NCBI RefSeq assembly: GCF_000220985.1
Contig: NZ_AFRW01000015.1
Span: 1-64,000, forward strand
Length of the DNA: 64,000 nucleotides
Source of the DNA: Nesterenkonia sp. F
Lineage (GTDB): Bacteria > Actinomycetota > Actinomycetes > Actinomycetales > Micrococcaceae
Direction: 5' to 3'
Positions 24,928 to 34,641 of this stretch are shown here, one piece after another. The notes under the pieces were generated by a model. That model saw only the letters and a program-made list of their open reading frames with translations. It was not told the DNA's origin and made no database searches. The position numbers and the translations under genes were made by a program. Numbering within the stretch: position 1 is the first letter of the stretch; the number at the start of each line of letters is the position of its first letter.

Positions 24928-25512
24928 ATGAGTTCAGAGAACTGGCTGGTGGCGGGGCTCGGGAATCCCGGGCCCCGCTACTCGCGCACGCGGCACAACG
25001 TGGGGCAGATGGTCGTCGACGAGCTCGTCGGCCGCATGGGGGCCGGCCTGGCCCGCACCAAGGTCGGCGCGCGGATGGTCGGCGCCCGCCTGCAGCCCGG
25101 CGGTCCCAAGATGCTCTTCGCCGTCTCCGAGGGCTATATGAACACCTCGGGCCAGCCGATCCGCCGGTTGATGGACTACTACGACGTCGACCCGGCGCGG
25201 CTGATCGTCGTCCACGACGAGGTCGACCTGGACTTCGAGCGGATCAAGCTCAAGCGCGGCGGATCCGAGGGCGGGCACAACGGGCTGAAGTCCATCACGC
25301 AGCACCTCGGCGGCGACCGCGACTACATCCGGGTGCGGGTGGGCGTCTCCCGCCCGCCGGGGCGCATGGACACCGCCGACTATGTGCTGCAGAACTTCTC
25401 CGCCGAGGAGCGGAAGGCGCTGCCGCAGCTGCTGCAGCGCGCCGGCGACGCCGTCGAGAACGTCATCACCGACGGCCTGACCGCCGCGCAGAACCGCGTG
25501 CACCAGCTCTGA
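24928..25512 (+). CDS. pth: Peptidyl-tRNA hydrolase
   Basis: Releases peptides from peptidyl-tRNAs that drop off the ribosome. The 194-residue enzyme begins WLVAGLGNPGPRYSRTRHNVGQMVVDEL, with the catalytic His in RHNVG. It continues with SEGYMNTSGQPIRRLMDYY (substrate Asn), VVHDEVDLDF (catalytic Asp) and RGGSEGGHNGLKSITQHLG. All active-site residues are present. The start is fixed by a TAGACT hexamer 7 nt upstream and by the conserved N-terminus. An 18-bp hairpin follows. Confidence 0.95.
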   Translation: MSSENWLVAGLGNPGPRYSRTRHNVGQMVVDELVGRMGAGLARTKVGARMVGARLQPGGPKMLFAVSEGYMNTSGQPIRRLMDYYDVDPARLIVVHDEVDLDFERIKLKRGGSEGGHNGLKSITQHLGGDRDYIRVRVGVSRPPGRMDTADYVLQNFSAEERKALPQLLQRAGDAVENVITDGLTAAQNRVHQL

Positions 25513-25524
25513 GGCTCCGGTTCC

Positions 25525-25575
25525 GACGACGCCGGCCCGGGCTCCGCTCACCGCGGGGCCCGGGCCGGCGTCGTC
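25525..25575. terminator. Perfect 18-bp hairpin between convergent pth and DUF2505 genes
   Basis: Arms 25525-25542 and 25558-25575 match perfectly across a 15-nt loop. No T tract. Confidence 0.7.
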
Positions 25576-25588
25576 GTGTCGGGGCGGA

Positions 25589-26092
25589 TCAGCCCTGCTG
25601 GTCGATCCAGGCGGAGACCTCCCGGGCCTGCACCGCCACGAACTTCTTCATGTAGGGCTCGGCCGCTGAGGCCAGCTTCTTGCCGATCAGCGGCACCGAC
25701 GTGGTCACCTCGCCGCGCACCGTCGCCAGCGTCTCGGAGTCGCCGCGCGCGTGCAGCACCTGCGAGGCGGTGGCCTTCACCGGGGCGGAGTGGATCGCGA
25801 CGTCCATGTCGGAGCGGCGGGAGCCGTCGGCGTCCGGACCGGACCAGGTCTCGGTCACGGTGACCTGGACCTGACCCTTGATGACCTTCTTGGCGATGTC
25901 CGGCAGCTGGTCCACCGACATTCGCTGCTCGGAGGTGACGGTGACGGCTCCGGCCGGATCGCCGTCGACGGCGAAGCTGATCAGCTCCGAGCCGACGCGA
26001 TCCGCCAGATGCGCGTGGAAGTCGCGGGAGGTGTAGGCCTGCAGGATCTGCTCGGCGCCGTGGGGTATCACGGTCTCGGTCTCGAGGGCCAC
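25589..26092 (-). CDS. DUF2505 domain protein (SRPBCC-like)
   Basis: A 167-residue soluble protein matching the actinobacterial DUF2505 pattern. It starts with VALETETVIPHGAEQILQAY, continues with FHAHLADRVGSELISFAVDG, DQLPDIAKKVIKGQVQVTVTETW, and ends with GKKLASAAEPYMKKFVAVQA. The fold resembles START/Bet v I ligand-binding cups, but no function is established for the family. I chose GTG 26092 (AAGGAG 8 nt upstream) because family homology begins there. It is divergent from mfd. Confidence 0.82.
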   Translation of the reverse strand: MALETETVIPHGAEQILQAYTSRDFHAHLADRVGSELISFAVDGDPAGAVTVTSEQRMSVDQLPDIAKKVIKGQVQVTVTETWSGPDADGSRRSDMDVAIHSAPVKATASQVLHARGDSETLATVRGEVTTSVPLIGKKLASAAEPYMKKFVAVQAREVSAWIDQQG

Positions 26093-26399
26093 GGAGGGGT
26101 CTCCTTCGCTGGGGGACGTATCCCGATCATCATAGGGGGCGGCGCGGTCGATCTGCTCTCGGCAGGTCCGCCGTGAGCAGGATTCGTGGGCGCCGGGACG
26201 TCGCCGCGCGGCCGGCCGACGTTCCGTTCGCGCCTCCGTCCGACGTTCCCGCTGAGCGGACGCATGTGCCCGCGGCCCGGCGGGGCAGTATCCTGTGGAG
26301 GTCCTCCCGACCGGGGCGCGGGATCCGTCCGCCGGCCCGGACGGCACCTGCGAAGGCACCCCGACGACGGTCCTGTCACGAAGCGAGGCGAGCAACTCC
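26093..26399. other. Divergent promoter region between DUF2505 and mfd
   Basis: Contains minus-strand TATGAT (26135-26130), a good -10 for DUF2505, and plus-strand TATCCT (26289-26294), a candidate -10 for mfd. No gene is apparent; open frames are arginine/proline-rich. Confidence 0.45.
26130..26135 (-). promoter_or_regulatory. -10 element of the DUF2505 gene
   Basis: TATGAT, close to consensus, about 37 nt before GTG 26092. Confidence 0.5.
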
Positions 26400-29300
26400 A
26401 TGGCATTGTCCGGTCTGCGTACTGCCCTGGCGGCGGATTCCTCCTATGCGCGGGTCGCCGCGGCGGCGTCGAGGCCGGCGCCCGAGCGGACCGAGGAGCT
26501 GCAGATCGCCGCGACGCCCGGCATGCGCCCGGCGCTGGTCGCCGAAGTCGCCGAGCAGCTGCGCGCCGCCTCCGACTCCGGAGTGCTGCTCACCGTCACC
26601 GCCACCGACCGCGAGGCCGAGGACCTGGCCTCCTCGCTGCGGGCCTACCGGCCCGACACCCGGGTCGCCCACTTCCCCTCCTGGGAGACGCTGCCGCATG
26701 AGCGGCTCTCGCCGCGCTCGGACACCGTCGGCCGTCGGCTGGCGGTGCTGCGCCGGCTGGCCCACCCGGAGGAGGCCGGCGCGCTCGACGTCGTCGTCGC
26801 CCCGGTGCGCGCCGTGGTCCAGCCGATCGTCGCCGGGCTGGGGGAGCTGGCCCCGGTGCGGCTGAGCGTCGGCGAGGAGCGGGACTTCGACGCGATCGTC
26901 TCCGCGCTGGCAGACGCCGCCTACTCCCGTGTGGACATGGTCACCCGGCGCGGCGAGTTCGCCGTCCGCGGCGGCATCCTCGACGTCTTCCCGCCCACGG
27001 AGCCGCATCCGCTGCGCGTGGAGTTCTTCGGCGACGAGGTCGAGCAGATGCGGTACTTCTCCGTGGCCGACCAGCGCTCCCTCGACGACGAGGGGCCCGC
27101 CGTCCTCGACGCGGCTCCCTGCCGCGAACTGCTGATCACCGACGACGTCGCCGCCCGGGCGAAGGCGCTGCTGCCGCAGATGCCCCATGCTCAGGACCTG
27201 CTGACCAAGATCGCCGAGGGCATGGCCGCCGAGGGCATGGAGTCGCTGGCTCCGGTGCTGGTCGAGCAGATGGTCCCGTTCGTCTCCGAGCTGCCGGAGA
27301 GCTCGCTGACGATGGTCGTCGAGCCGGAGAAGACCCGCACCCGCGCCCACGACCTGAACACCACCAACGAGGAGTTCCTCGCCGCGGCCTGGCAGGCCAG
27401 CAGCGACGGCGGCTCCGCCCCGCTGGACCTGACCAGCGCCGAGCGCGACGACCTCGCGGCCGGCTCCTTCGCCAGCCTCGCCGAGACGCGGGAGGCCTCG
27501 CTGGAGCACGGCGCCGGCTGGTGGTCGATCACCTCGCTGGGCCTGGACGAGGAGCTCGAACAGGACGCCGACATCGCCTCCATCGACTCCCGCGAGCCCT
27601 TCGGCTACCGGGGCAGCGTCGACGAGGTGATGACCTTCCTCGCCGAGCGCGCCCGCGACCGCTGGTCGGTGGTCGTCACCACCGCCGGCGCCGGATCCGC
27701 CCAGCGGGTGGCCGAGCTGCTCACCGAGAACCGGGTGCCGGTCGAGCGGGTCGAGGAGCTCGCCGAGCCGCCGACGCCGGGACGGATCACCGTCACCACC
27801 GCCGAGGTCTCGCAGGGCTTCGGGATCGACTCGCTGCAGCTGGCGCTGCTGACCGAGTCGGAGATGCTGGGCCGCTCGATGCGTTCCAGCCCCGGCGAGG
27901 GGCGGAGGATGCCGGCGCGGCGCCGGCGGCACGCCGTCGACCCGCTGGCGCTGAGCCCCGGCGACTACGTCGTCCACGAGCAGCACGGCATCGGCCAGTT
28001 CGTCGAGCTCGTCCAGCGCAAGGTCGGCTCCGCCCAGGCGGTCAAGGCCGGCACCGCCGGCATCCGCGAATATCTGGTGCTGGAGTACGCGGCCTCGAAG
28101 CGCGGCGGGCCCAAGGACCGGCTGATGGTGCCCACCGACCAGCTCGATCAGGTCAGCCAGTACGTCGGCGGGGATGCGCCGAGCCTGTCGAAGATGGGCG
28201 GCAGCGACTGGGCGCAGACGAAGAAGAAGGCCCGGAAGGCCGTCCGTGAGATCGCCGGCGAGCTGATCCGGCTCTACGCCGCCCGCATGGCCTCCCGCGG
28301 CCACGCCTTCGCTCCCGACACCCCCTGGCAGGCCGAGCTGGAGGACGCCTTCCCGCATCCGGAGACCCCGGACCAGCTGACCACCATCGACGACGTCAAG
28401 CGCGACATGGAGCGCGAGATCCCGATGGACCGGCTGATCTCCGGCGACGTCGGCTACGGCAAGACCGAGATCGCCGTCCGCGCGGCGTTCAAGGCCGTCC
28501 AGGACGGCAAACAGGTCTCGCTGCTGGTGCCCACCACGCTGCTGGCCTCCCAGCACTATGAGACCTTCACCGAGCGCTTCGCCGGCTTCCCGGTCACCGT
28601 GCGCGCACTCTCGCGCTTCCAGACGGCCAAGGAGTCGCGCGAGGTCCTCGACGGCGTGCACAGCGGCGAGATCGACGTCGTCATCGGCACCCACCGGCTG
28701 CTCAGCAGCGAGGTGAAGTTCAAGGACCTCGGGCTGGTGATCATCGACGAGGAGCAGCGCTTCGGCGTCGAGCACAAGGAGGCGCTGAAGAAGCTGCGCA
28801 CCAACGTCGACGTGCTGGCGATGTCGGCGACGCCGATCCCGCGGACCCTGGAGATGTCGATGGCCGGCATCCGCGAGACCTCCACGCTGGCCACCCCGCC
28901 GGAGGAGCGCCACCCGGTGCTGACCTACGTCGGGCCCTTCACCGACAAACAGGTCTCGGCGGCGATCCGCCGCGAGCTGATGCGCGAGGGCCAGGTGTTC
29001 TTCGTGCACAACCGGGTCTCGTCCATCGAGGAGACCGCCGCGAAGGTCCGTGAGCTGGTGCCCGAGGCGCGCGTGGAGGTCGCCCACGGGCAGATGAGCG
29101 AGTCCCGGCTGGAGCAGATCATCCAGGACTTCTGGGAGAAGCGCTTCGACGTGCTGGTCTCGACCACGATCATCGAGACCGGCCTGGACATCTCCAACGC
29201 CAACACGCTGATCGTCGACCGCGCCTCGACCTACGGACTCTCCCAGCTGCATCAGCTGCGCGGCCGCGTCGGGCGCTCGCGGGAGCGCGCCTACGCCTAC

Positions 29301-30020
29301 TTCCTCTACCCGGCGGAGAAGCCGCTGGGCGAGGTCGCCCTGGAGCGGCTGAAGGCCGTGGCGGCGAACAACGAGCTCGGCGCCGGGCTGCAGCTGGCGA
29401 TGAAGGACCTCGAGATCCGCGGGGCCGGCAACCTGCTCGGCGGCGAGCAGTCCGGTCACATCGCAGGCGTCGGCTTCGACCTCTATCTGCGGCTGGTCGG
29501 CGAGGCGGTGGCCGACTACCGAGGCGAGGCCGAGGAGCGGACCACCGAGGTCAAGATCGAGCTGCCCGTCGACGCGCATCTGCCCGAGGACTACGCCCCC
29601 GGCGAGCGGCTGCGGCTGGAGGGATACCGGAAGCTGGCCGCCGCCGACACCGACGAGGCGATCGAGGAGGTCGTCACCGAGTGGCGCGACCGCTACGGCG
29701 AGCCGCCGCAGGCGGTGGCGAACCTGGTCGAGGTCGCCCGGCTGCGCAACCGGGCCCGGGCGATCGGCATCGACGACATCGGCACCCAGGGGAAGTTCAT
29801 CCGCTTCGCCCCGGTGGAGGAGCTGCCCGAGTCGCGGCAGATGCGACTCGATCGGATGTACCCGGGCAGTCAGATCAAGTCCTCGCTGAAGGCGGTTCTC
29901 ATCCCGAAGCCGACCACGGGCGGGATCAGCGGCCGGGAGCTGGCCGACGCCGAGCTGCTGTCCTGGCTGGACCAGGTGCTCACCGCGATCTTCGAGCCCG
30001 CGGCGTCGTCGACGAGCTGA
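26400..30020 (+). CDS. mfd: Transcription-repair coupling factor Mfd
   Basis: Removes RNA polymerase stalled at DNA lesions and recruits UvrA. The 1206-residue protein has the UvrB-like N-terminal module ([21 protein letters not shown], with [21 protein letters not shown]), the RNA-polymerase-binding domain near residue 518 ([21 protein letters not shown]), a RecG-like motor with Walker [14 protein letters not shown] box [11 protein letters not shown], and [12 protein letters not shown]. It then has [31 protein letters not shown] and the C-terminal TRCF domain. ATG 26400 starts the conserved region; an in-frame GTG at 26295 would add 35 residues. No frameshift is seen over 3.6 kb. It meets the next gene tail-to-tail with only 6 bp between. 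Confidence 0.96.
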   Translation: MALSGLRTALAADSSYARVAAAASRPAPERTEELQIAATPGMRPALVAEVAEQLRAASDSGVLLTVTATDREAEDLASSLRAYRPDTRVAHFPSWETLPHERLSPRSDTVGRRLAVLRRLAHPEEAGALDVVVAPVRAVVQPIVAGLGELAPVRLSVGEERDFDAIVSALADAAYSRVDMVTRRGEFAVRGGILDVFPPTEPHPLRVEFFGDEVEQMRYFSVADQRSLDDEGPAVLDAAPCRELLITDDVAARAKALLPQMPHAQDLLTKIAEGMAAEGMESLAPVLVEQMVPFVSELPESSLTMVVEPEKTRTRAHDLNTTNEEFLAAAWQASSDGGSAPLDLTSAERDDLAAGSFASLAETREASLEHGAGWWSITSLGLDEELEQDADIASIDSREPFGYRGSVDEVMTFLAERARDRWSVVVTTAGAGSAQRVAELLTENRVPVERVEELAEPPTPGRITVTTAEVSQGFGIDSLQLALLTESEMLGRSMRSSPGEGRRMPARRRRHAVDPLALSPGDYVVHEQHGIGQFVELVQRKVGSAQAVKAGTAGIREYLVLEYAASKRGGPKDRLMVPTDQLDQVSQYVGGDAPSLSKMGGSDWAQTKKKARKAVREIAGELIRLYAARMASRGHAFAPDTPWQAELEDAFPHPETPDQLTTIDDVKRDMEREIPMDRLISGDVGYGKTEIAVRAAFKAVQDGKQVSLLVPTTLLASQHYETFTERFAGFPVTVRALSRFQTAKESREVLDGVHSGEIDVVIGTHRLLSSEVKFKDLGLVIIDEEQRFGVEHKEALKKLRTNVDVLAMSATPIPRTLEMSMAGIRETSTLATPPEERHPVLTYVGPFTDKQVSAAIRRELMREGQVFFVHNRVSSIEETAAKVRELVPEARVEVAHGQMSESRLEQIIQDFWEKRFDVLVSTTIIETGLDISNANTLIVDRASTYGLSQLHQLRGRVGRSRERAYAYFLYPAEKPLGEVALERLKAVAANNELGAGLQLAMKDLEIRGAGNLLGGEQSGHIAGVGFDLYLRLVGEAVADYRGEAEERTTEVKIELPVDAHLPEDYAPGERLRLEGYRKLAAADTDEAIEEVVTEWRDRYGEPPQAVANLVEVARLRNRARAIGIDDIGTQGKFIRFAPVEELPESRQMRLDRMYPGSQIKSSLKAVLIPKPTTGGISGRELADAELLSWLDQVLTAIFEPAASSTS

Positions 30021-30026
30021 GCCGGA

Positions 30027-30293
30027 TCAGTGGCCGGACGCGTCCGCCGGCGTCGGCGACGATGGCGAGGCGAGGGCGGCGGCGCCGCGCCTGACCGCCT
30101 CGCGGCGGTGGGACCAGCGCACGACGGTCAGCGCCGCATAGCCGCTGCAGAAGACCGTGACGAGCACATACAGACGCGGCCATCCGGTGAGCTGGACGAG
30201 GATCTCGGAGAGCACGGCCAGCAGCACGGGGAAGAGGGCGAGCGACAGTCGCTCGCCCCGTGTCGAGCCGTCGTGGGCGCCCTTCACGATCAC
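30027..30293 (-). CDS. Small two-helix membrane protein
   Basis: An 88-residue protein with two predicted membrane segments (LALFPVLLAVLSEILVQL, and LYVLVTVFCSGYAALTVV) and a basic cytoplasmic tail (RWSHRREAVRRG). I do not recognise a family. The start is GTG 30293; a second in-frame GTG two codons later is possible. TATGCT at 30308-30303 lies 9 nt upstream. The 95 bp before the gene form an unusually AT-rich pocket with palindromes, suggesting specific regulation. Confidence 0.65.
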   Translation of the reverse strand: MIVKGAHDGSTRGERLSLALFPVLLAVLSEILVQLTGWPRLYVLVTVFCSGYAALTVVRWSHRREAVRRGAAALASPSSPTPADASGH

Positions 30294-30302
30294 CGGTCCC
30301 GG

Positions 30303-30308
30303 AGCATA
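30303..30308 (-). promoter_or_regulatory. -10 element of the small membrane protein gene
   Basis: TATGCT, 9 nt before GTG 30293. Confidence 0.4.
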
Positions 30309-30324
30309 TCGATGTCAGTGATCT

Positions 30325-30339
30325 CCATGTCGGACATGG
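30325..30339. promoter_or_regulatory. Palindromic operator-like site CCATGTC-G-GACATGG
   Basis: A perfect 7+1+7 palindrome in a local AT-rich pocket. The pentamer ATGTC also occurs at about 30312 and 30351 around it. The site lies 17 bp upstream of the TATGCT element, where an activator or repressor could act. No regulator gene is adjacent. Confidence 0.5.
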
Positions 30340-30388
30340 TGTCACATATCATGTCGCCCCGGCGACGGCATCCTGACCGCCGACGGCG

Positions 30389-31432
30389 TCAGGCTCGCGC
30401 GGCGGCGCCCCGGGCCGGCAGTCCGGTCAGGCAGGGCGACAGCCGCGTGCGATTGACCAGCACGCCGAGCGCCCAGCACACCAGCAGGGCGAGGATCACC
30501 CGCAGTCCGGAGGACTCGACGCCCAGCGCCTGGTGGGTGAGATGCAGGATCACCGGGTGCAGGAAGACGACCAGCGTGGCCACCCGGACCAGCTCGGAGA
30601 CCACGGTCACCGCCGGCCGGGACCGGCTCAGCAGGTCGTCCACCGGATGGGCGAAGATCAGCACCATTCCGCAGGAGATCAGCACCGCCAGCGCCGGGGA
30701 GAGCAGGAAGGTGCCGAAGCCCGACCACTTCATGTTCATCGGCTCGGCCCCCAGGGCGACGGCTCCCAGTCCGACGGCGACGGCGAGCGGTCCGGTCAGC
30801 CGCGGCAGCGGCACCCGATGCCGGATCCGGCGGAACCAGAAGCCGGCGAGCATGAAGCCCAGGCAGGCCGGCACCAGCCCGATGCCCAGCGGAGTGTAGG
30901 CCGCCGCGGAGTCGGGCAGTTCGGCGAGCACCAGTCCGGCCAGCGTGATCGCGGCTCCGACCCACCAGGGCAGGCCGACCACTGCGCGCATCAGCACCGC
31001 GGTGAAGAACAGCACGGAGATGAACCAGATCGCCAGATACGGCATGTCGGTGAAGGCCCCGCCGATCAGCGCGCGGGCGACGACGCCGTCGTCGAAGGGC
31101 CAGGGAGTCGCCGCCATCGCGGCCACAGCCGCCGAGACCAGGACGAACCAGACGATGTAGGGTACGCCCAGCGTCCGCCAGCGGGTGCGGACCTCTCCGC
31201 CGAGGGTGCGGGCGTCGGAGAAGAAGAAGCCGGCCAGGACGAAGAACAGCGGCATCCGCCAGATCTGCAGGAACTCGGCGCCGGGCATCCCCGGAGTGGC
31301 ATGGCCGACGACGACGGCGCTGACCGAGACCACGCGCAGCGCGTCGATGCCGACGTTGCGCCGCGCGGTCTCCTGGATGCGCGAAGAGCGCGGTGAACGA
31401 CGTCCCCGCCGGTCACCGCGCTCTCGGTCCAT
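30389..31432 (-). CDS. Acyltransferase family 3 membrane protein
   Basis: A 347-residue polytopic protein with about ten membrane segments. It begins, after a basic stretch (RERGDRRGRRSPRSSR), with VGIDALRVVSVSAVVVGHATPGMPG. The R-x10-H spacing resembles the conserved Arg/His of membrane O-acyltransferases of this family. Later segments include WRMPLFFVLAGFFFSDARTL and VSELVRVATLVVFLHPVILHL. Such enzymes acylate cell-surface sugars or lipids. Start is uncertain: ATG 31432 lacks a clear Shine-Dalgarno but sits 11 nt after the upstream gene, so coupling is likely. Confidence 0.8.
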   Translation of the reverse strand: MDRERGDRRGRRSPRSSRIQETARRNVGIDALRVVSVSAVVVGHATPGMPGAEFLQIWRMPLFFVLAGFFFSDARTLGGEVRTRWRTLGVPYIVWFVLVSAAVAAMAATPWPFDDGVVARALIGGAFTDMPYLAIWFISVLFFTAVLMRAVVGLPWWVGAAITLAGLVLAELPDSAAAYTPLGIGLVPACLGFMLAGFWFRRIRHRVPLPRLTGPLAVAVGLGAVALGAEPMNMKWSGFGTFLLSPALAVLISCGMVLIFAHPVDDLLSRSRPAVTVVSELVRVATLVVFLHPVILHLTHQALGVESSGLRVILALLVCWALGVLVNRTRLSPCLTGLPARGAAARA

Positions 31433-31443
31433 GCTGTCCAGGC

Positions 31444-31719
31444 TCAGTGGGCCTTCGGCTCGACGGGTTCCCCGTGCTCGCCGTGGATGTCCTGCTGGGT
31501 CAGCGTGTCGCCGCGGCCGAGGAACTGCTTGGTCACCAGGAAGGCCAGGGTCCACAGCAGCATGAAGGACAGGCCCGGGATCCAGGCGTCCTCCAGCGTC
31601 CAGAACGACAGGGCGTAGACCGAGCCGAGCAGCAGCCCGAAGACGAAGATGAAGGCGACGACGTTCCCGACGACGTTGCCCTGGCCGGAGTAGGAAGTGA
31701 CCTTGCCGTTGCTGATCAT
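31444..31719 (-). CDS. Small membrane protein of unknown function
   Basis: A 91-residue protein with two membrane segments (VVGNVVAFIFVFGLLLGSVYAL and IPGLSFMLLWTLAFLVT) and a polar C-terminus (GRGDTLTQQDIHGEHGEPVE). ATG 31719 is preceded by AAGGGG. It lies 11 nt before the acyltransferase gene in the same direction, probably one transcript. Not recognised. Confidence 0.7.
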   Translation of the reverse strand: MISNGKVTSYSGQGNVVGNVVAFIFVFGLLLGSVYALSFWTLEDAWIPGLSFMLLWTLAFLVTKQFLGRGDTLTQQDIHGEHGEPVEPKAH

Positions 31720-31808
31720 GGAGTCGGATCCCCTTGTGAGTGCTGCGGTGCGTGCTGCGTGCGGGTGGTGTCGTCTGTCGCCGTCGTCGGCTCGGCGCCG
31801 GTCCTGCG

Positions 31809-31827
31809 CCGGCTCAGTAGGAGCCGG
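31809..31827 (-). terminator. Short hairpin at the end of deoC
   Basis: CCGGCTC and GAGCCGG form a 7-bp perfect stem that includes the deoC stop codon. No T run. Confidence 0.35.
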
Positions 31828-32551
31828 TCGCGGAGGAGGCGGACGACGCGTCGTCGCCTGCCAGGATATCAAGCGAGGAACTGGCCCCGATCCGGGTCGC
31901 ACCGGAGGCGACCATCGCCGCGGCGTCCGCGTAGGTGCGCACGCCGCCGGAGGCCTTGATGCCCAGCCGTCCGCCGACGATGCGATGCATCAGCGCGATG
32001 TCGGCCTCCGTCGCCCCTCCGCCGGCGAAGCCGGTGGAGGTCTTGACGAAGTCGGCACCGGCCTCCGCGGCGGCGCGGCAGACGAGCTCCTTGGCGTCCT
32101 CGGTGAGCAGGGCGGTCTCCAGGATGACCTTCAGGATGGCCCCGCCCTCGTGCGCGGCGGTGGCCACGGCGCGGATCTGCGAGACGACCTCGAACTCCTC
32201 GCCGGCGTTCGCCGCGGCGATGTCGACGACCATGTCGATCTCTGCGGCCCCGCCGGCGACCGCGTCGTCGGTCTCGGCGACCTTGGTCGCGGTGGTGCTC
32301 GCGCCCAGCGGGAAGCCGACGACGGTGCAGGTCACCGTCGAGGACCCCTGCAGCTCGGCGTGGACCTGCCGGACCCAGCGCGGATTCACGCAGACGGAGG
32401 CGAAGCCGTGCTCCCGGGCCTCGGCGGCCACGCGCAGCACAGTGGCCTCGTCGGCGTCGGGCTTGAGCATCGTGTGGTCGATGAGCCCGGCCATCTGGGC
32501 CGGGGCGGGGAGGGGGGAGCCGTCGGGGGCGGTGGCGGAGGCGGTGGCCAT
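31814..32551 (-). CDS. deoC: Deoxyribose-phosphate aldolase
   Basis: Cleaves 2-deoxyribose-5-phosphate to glyceraldehyde-3-phosphate and acetaldehyde in nucleoside breakdown. The 245-residue TIM barrel has GLIDHTMLKPDAD at residue 23, ASVCVNPRWV, VVGFPLGASTTATKV, the Schiff-base lysine in ADFVKTSTGFAGGGAT, and the second lysine in LGIKASGGVRTYAD. A Ser/Ala-rich tail of about 15 residues is extra. GGAGAGGAC precedes the ATG. It follows the phosphosugar mutase and purine nucleoside phosphorylase genes on the same strand, completing a nucleoside-to-glycolysis route. Confidence 0.95.
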   Translation of the reverse strand: MATASATAPDGSPLPAPAQMAGLIDHTMLKPDADEATVLRVAAEAREHGFASVCVNPRWVRQVHAELQGSSTVTCTVVGFPLGASTTATKVAETDDAVAGGAAEIDMVVDIAAANAGEEFEVVSQIRAVATAAHEGGAILKVILETALLTEDAKELVCRAAAEAGADFVKTSTGFAGGGATEADIALMHRIVGGRLGIKASGGVRTYADAAAMVASGATRIGASSSLDILAGDDASSASSATGSY

Positions 32552-32695
32552 GGGGATGTCCTCTCCGGATCCCGGTGGGGATCCGCGTCGGGGTGATCGG
32601 GCCCGGGATCTCCGGGCGAGCGTCTGCGGCGGTGGTCCCGCCGCGGGGACGGGCGACGGCGCGCGGTCGTCGCCGCACGGTCGCGGTCGGGACGG

Positions 32696-34539
32696 TCAGC
32701 CCAGCAGCCGGCCCATGTCCTCGCGCAGGGCCTCGAGCCGCTCGCCGGCCCGGGCGCGGGCGGCGGCGATCTGCTGGGTCGAGGCGTCGGCGCCGGGGGA
32801 TTCGGCGACGGCCTCCAGGTAGCACTTGACCTTCGGCTCGGTGCCGGAGGGGCGGACGATGACGCGGTCGCCGGCCTCGGTGAGGTGGATCAGCGCATCG
32901 GTGGTCTTCGCCTCGTCGAAGGTCGCACCCGGCAGCGGTTCCCGGGCGAGGTCCAGCGACTCGACCACCGGCGAGCCGGCGATCGCCGTCGGCGGCGTCG
33001 CCCGCAGACCCGCGGTGATCTCGCCGAGCTGGGCGAGGTCGTCGACCCGGACGGTCACCTGGCCGGTGACGAAGATCCCGGCCTCGGCGGCGATCGCGTC
33101 CAGGGCGTCGAAGACGGTGCGGCCCTGGGCCTTCAGGGTCGCGACCAGCTCGGCGAAGATCAGCGCGGCGGAGACGCCGTCCTTGTCCTTCACGCTCGTC
33201 GGGTCGACGTTGAAGCCGATGGCCTCCTCGTAGCCGAAGCTCATGCCCGCCACGCGCGCCAGCCACTTGAAGCCGGTCAACGTGGACTCGTGGCCGACCC
33301 CGCGAGCCCGGCACAGGGCGGAGAGCTGGCGGGAGGACACGATCGAGCTGGCCATCACCGGTTCGGCGTCCTCGTCGCCGGCGGCGCGCAGCGGCCCGCG
33401 GTCGAGCAGATGCGCGCCCAGCAGCGCGCCCATCTCATCGCCGGTGAGCTGGCGCCAGGCCTGCTGCGCCGGGTCGAAGAGCGCCGCCGAGAGCCGGTCG
33501 GCGTCGGGGTCGTTGGCCAGCAGCAGGTCGGCGTCGTGCTCGGCGGCGGCCTGCAGACCCAGGTCCAGCGCGCCGGGCTCCTCGGGATTGGGGAAGTCTG
33601 CGGTGGGGAAGTCCGGGTCCGGGTCGAACTGTGCGGACACCGGGATCACGCGTTCGAAACCGGCCGCGGAGAGCAGGTCGGTGACCATCTCGCCGCCGAC
33701 GCCGTGCATCGCGGTGTAGATGACCGTCAGGTCCCGGTGCGGGTGCTCGGTCGGGTCGAGCAGCTCGAGGGCGCGCTCGCGGTAGGCGGTGCGCGCCTCG
33801 TCGCCGATCGTCTCGGCCGCGTCCGGGAAGTCCGGACTCGGGGTCGGGGCCACCTCCGGGGCCGGAGAGTCGGCGGCGAAGTCCTCGGCGACGACCTCGT
33901 CGATCGTCGCGGCGATGGCCTGGTCGATCGGCGCGGTGATCTGCGCGCCGGTCCCGCGGCCGTGCGGCTCCAGGTGCTGCGAGAGCGCCCCGCCCAGGTA
34001 GACCTTGTAGCCGTTGTCCTGCGGCGGGTTGTGGCTGGCGGTGACCATCACGCCGACGTCGGCCGAGCGGACCAGCACCTGGCGGGCCAGCAGCGGCGTG
34101 GGTCCCGGACGGTCGAAGAGGTGGACGTCCCAGCCGGCGTCGGCGAAGAGCCGGGCCGTCTCGGCGGCGAACGCGTCGGACTGGTGGCGGGCGTCGTAGC
34201 CGATCACGATCCGGCCGGAGCCGTCGCCGCCGGCGGCGGCCAGCTCGCGGGAGGCGTGGCGCAGCAGCCCGGCGGCGGTCTGCCGGACGACCAGGCGGTT
34301 CATCCGCAGCGGGCCCGGGCCCAGCTCGGCGCGCAGCCCGGCGGTGCCGAAGGCCAGCCGCCCGGCGAAGAGCTGCTCGAGGCTCTGCCGGGCGTCGTCG
34401 GCGCCGGCCGCGGCGGACTCGGCGCGGTCCAGCAGCTCGGTCAGCTGCTCACGCGTGGTCGGGTCGGGGTCAGCTCGATCCACCGGTGGACGGTGGTCAG
34501 CAGCTGATCGGCGGAGGCGGTCTCCGGCACGTCGCTCAT
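32696..34539 (-). pseudogene. Phosphosugar mutase (phosphomannomutase/phosphopentomutase type), frameshifted near the start
   Basis: Alpha-D-phosphohexomutase fold, 614 residues if repaired. The catalytic serine loop is VMVTASHNPPQDNGYKVYLG, the metal loop LLANDPDADRLSAALF, the sugar loop GYEEAIGFNVDP and the phosphate loop VIVRPSGTEPKVKCYLEA. The main frame opens only at GTG 34483. A second frame begins at ATG 34539 (MSDVPETASADQLLTTVHRW) and dies soon after. Inserting one G between 34474 and 34473 joins them as HRWIEADPDPTTREQLTELL, as expected for the family. Lying between punA and deoC, it may interconvert pentose-1- and pentose-5-phosphates as well as, or instead of, hexose phosphates. 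The mutase may still be made from GTG 34483 if the shift is real. Confidence 0.87.
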
Positions 34540-34641
34540 CTCCTCTGCGGCGGCTGTGTCAGTGGTCTGGGGCTCGGGCGAGTCCCGGGACGTCTCGGGC
34601 GTCTCGATGGGGCTCGCCCCGGGCGCGGCGGTCGGGTCCGT

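Noticed and set aside
26376-29579. 1067-codon minus-strand frame opposite mfd
   Set aside because: Low-complexity mirror translation of mfd, with no ribosome binding site or domain.
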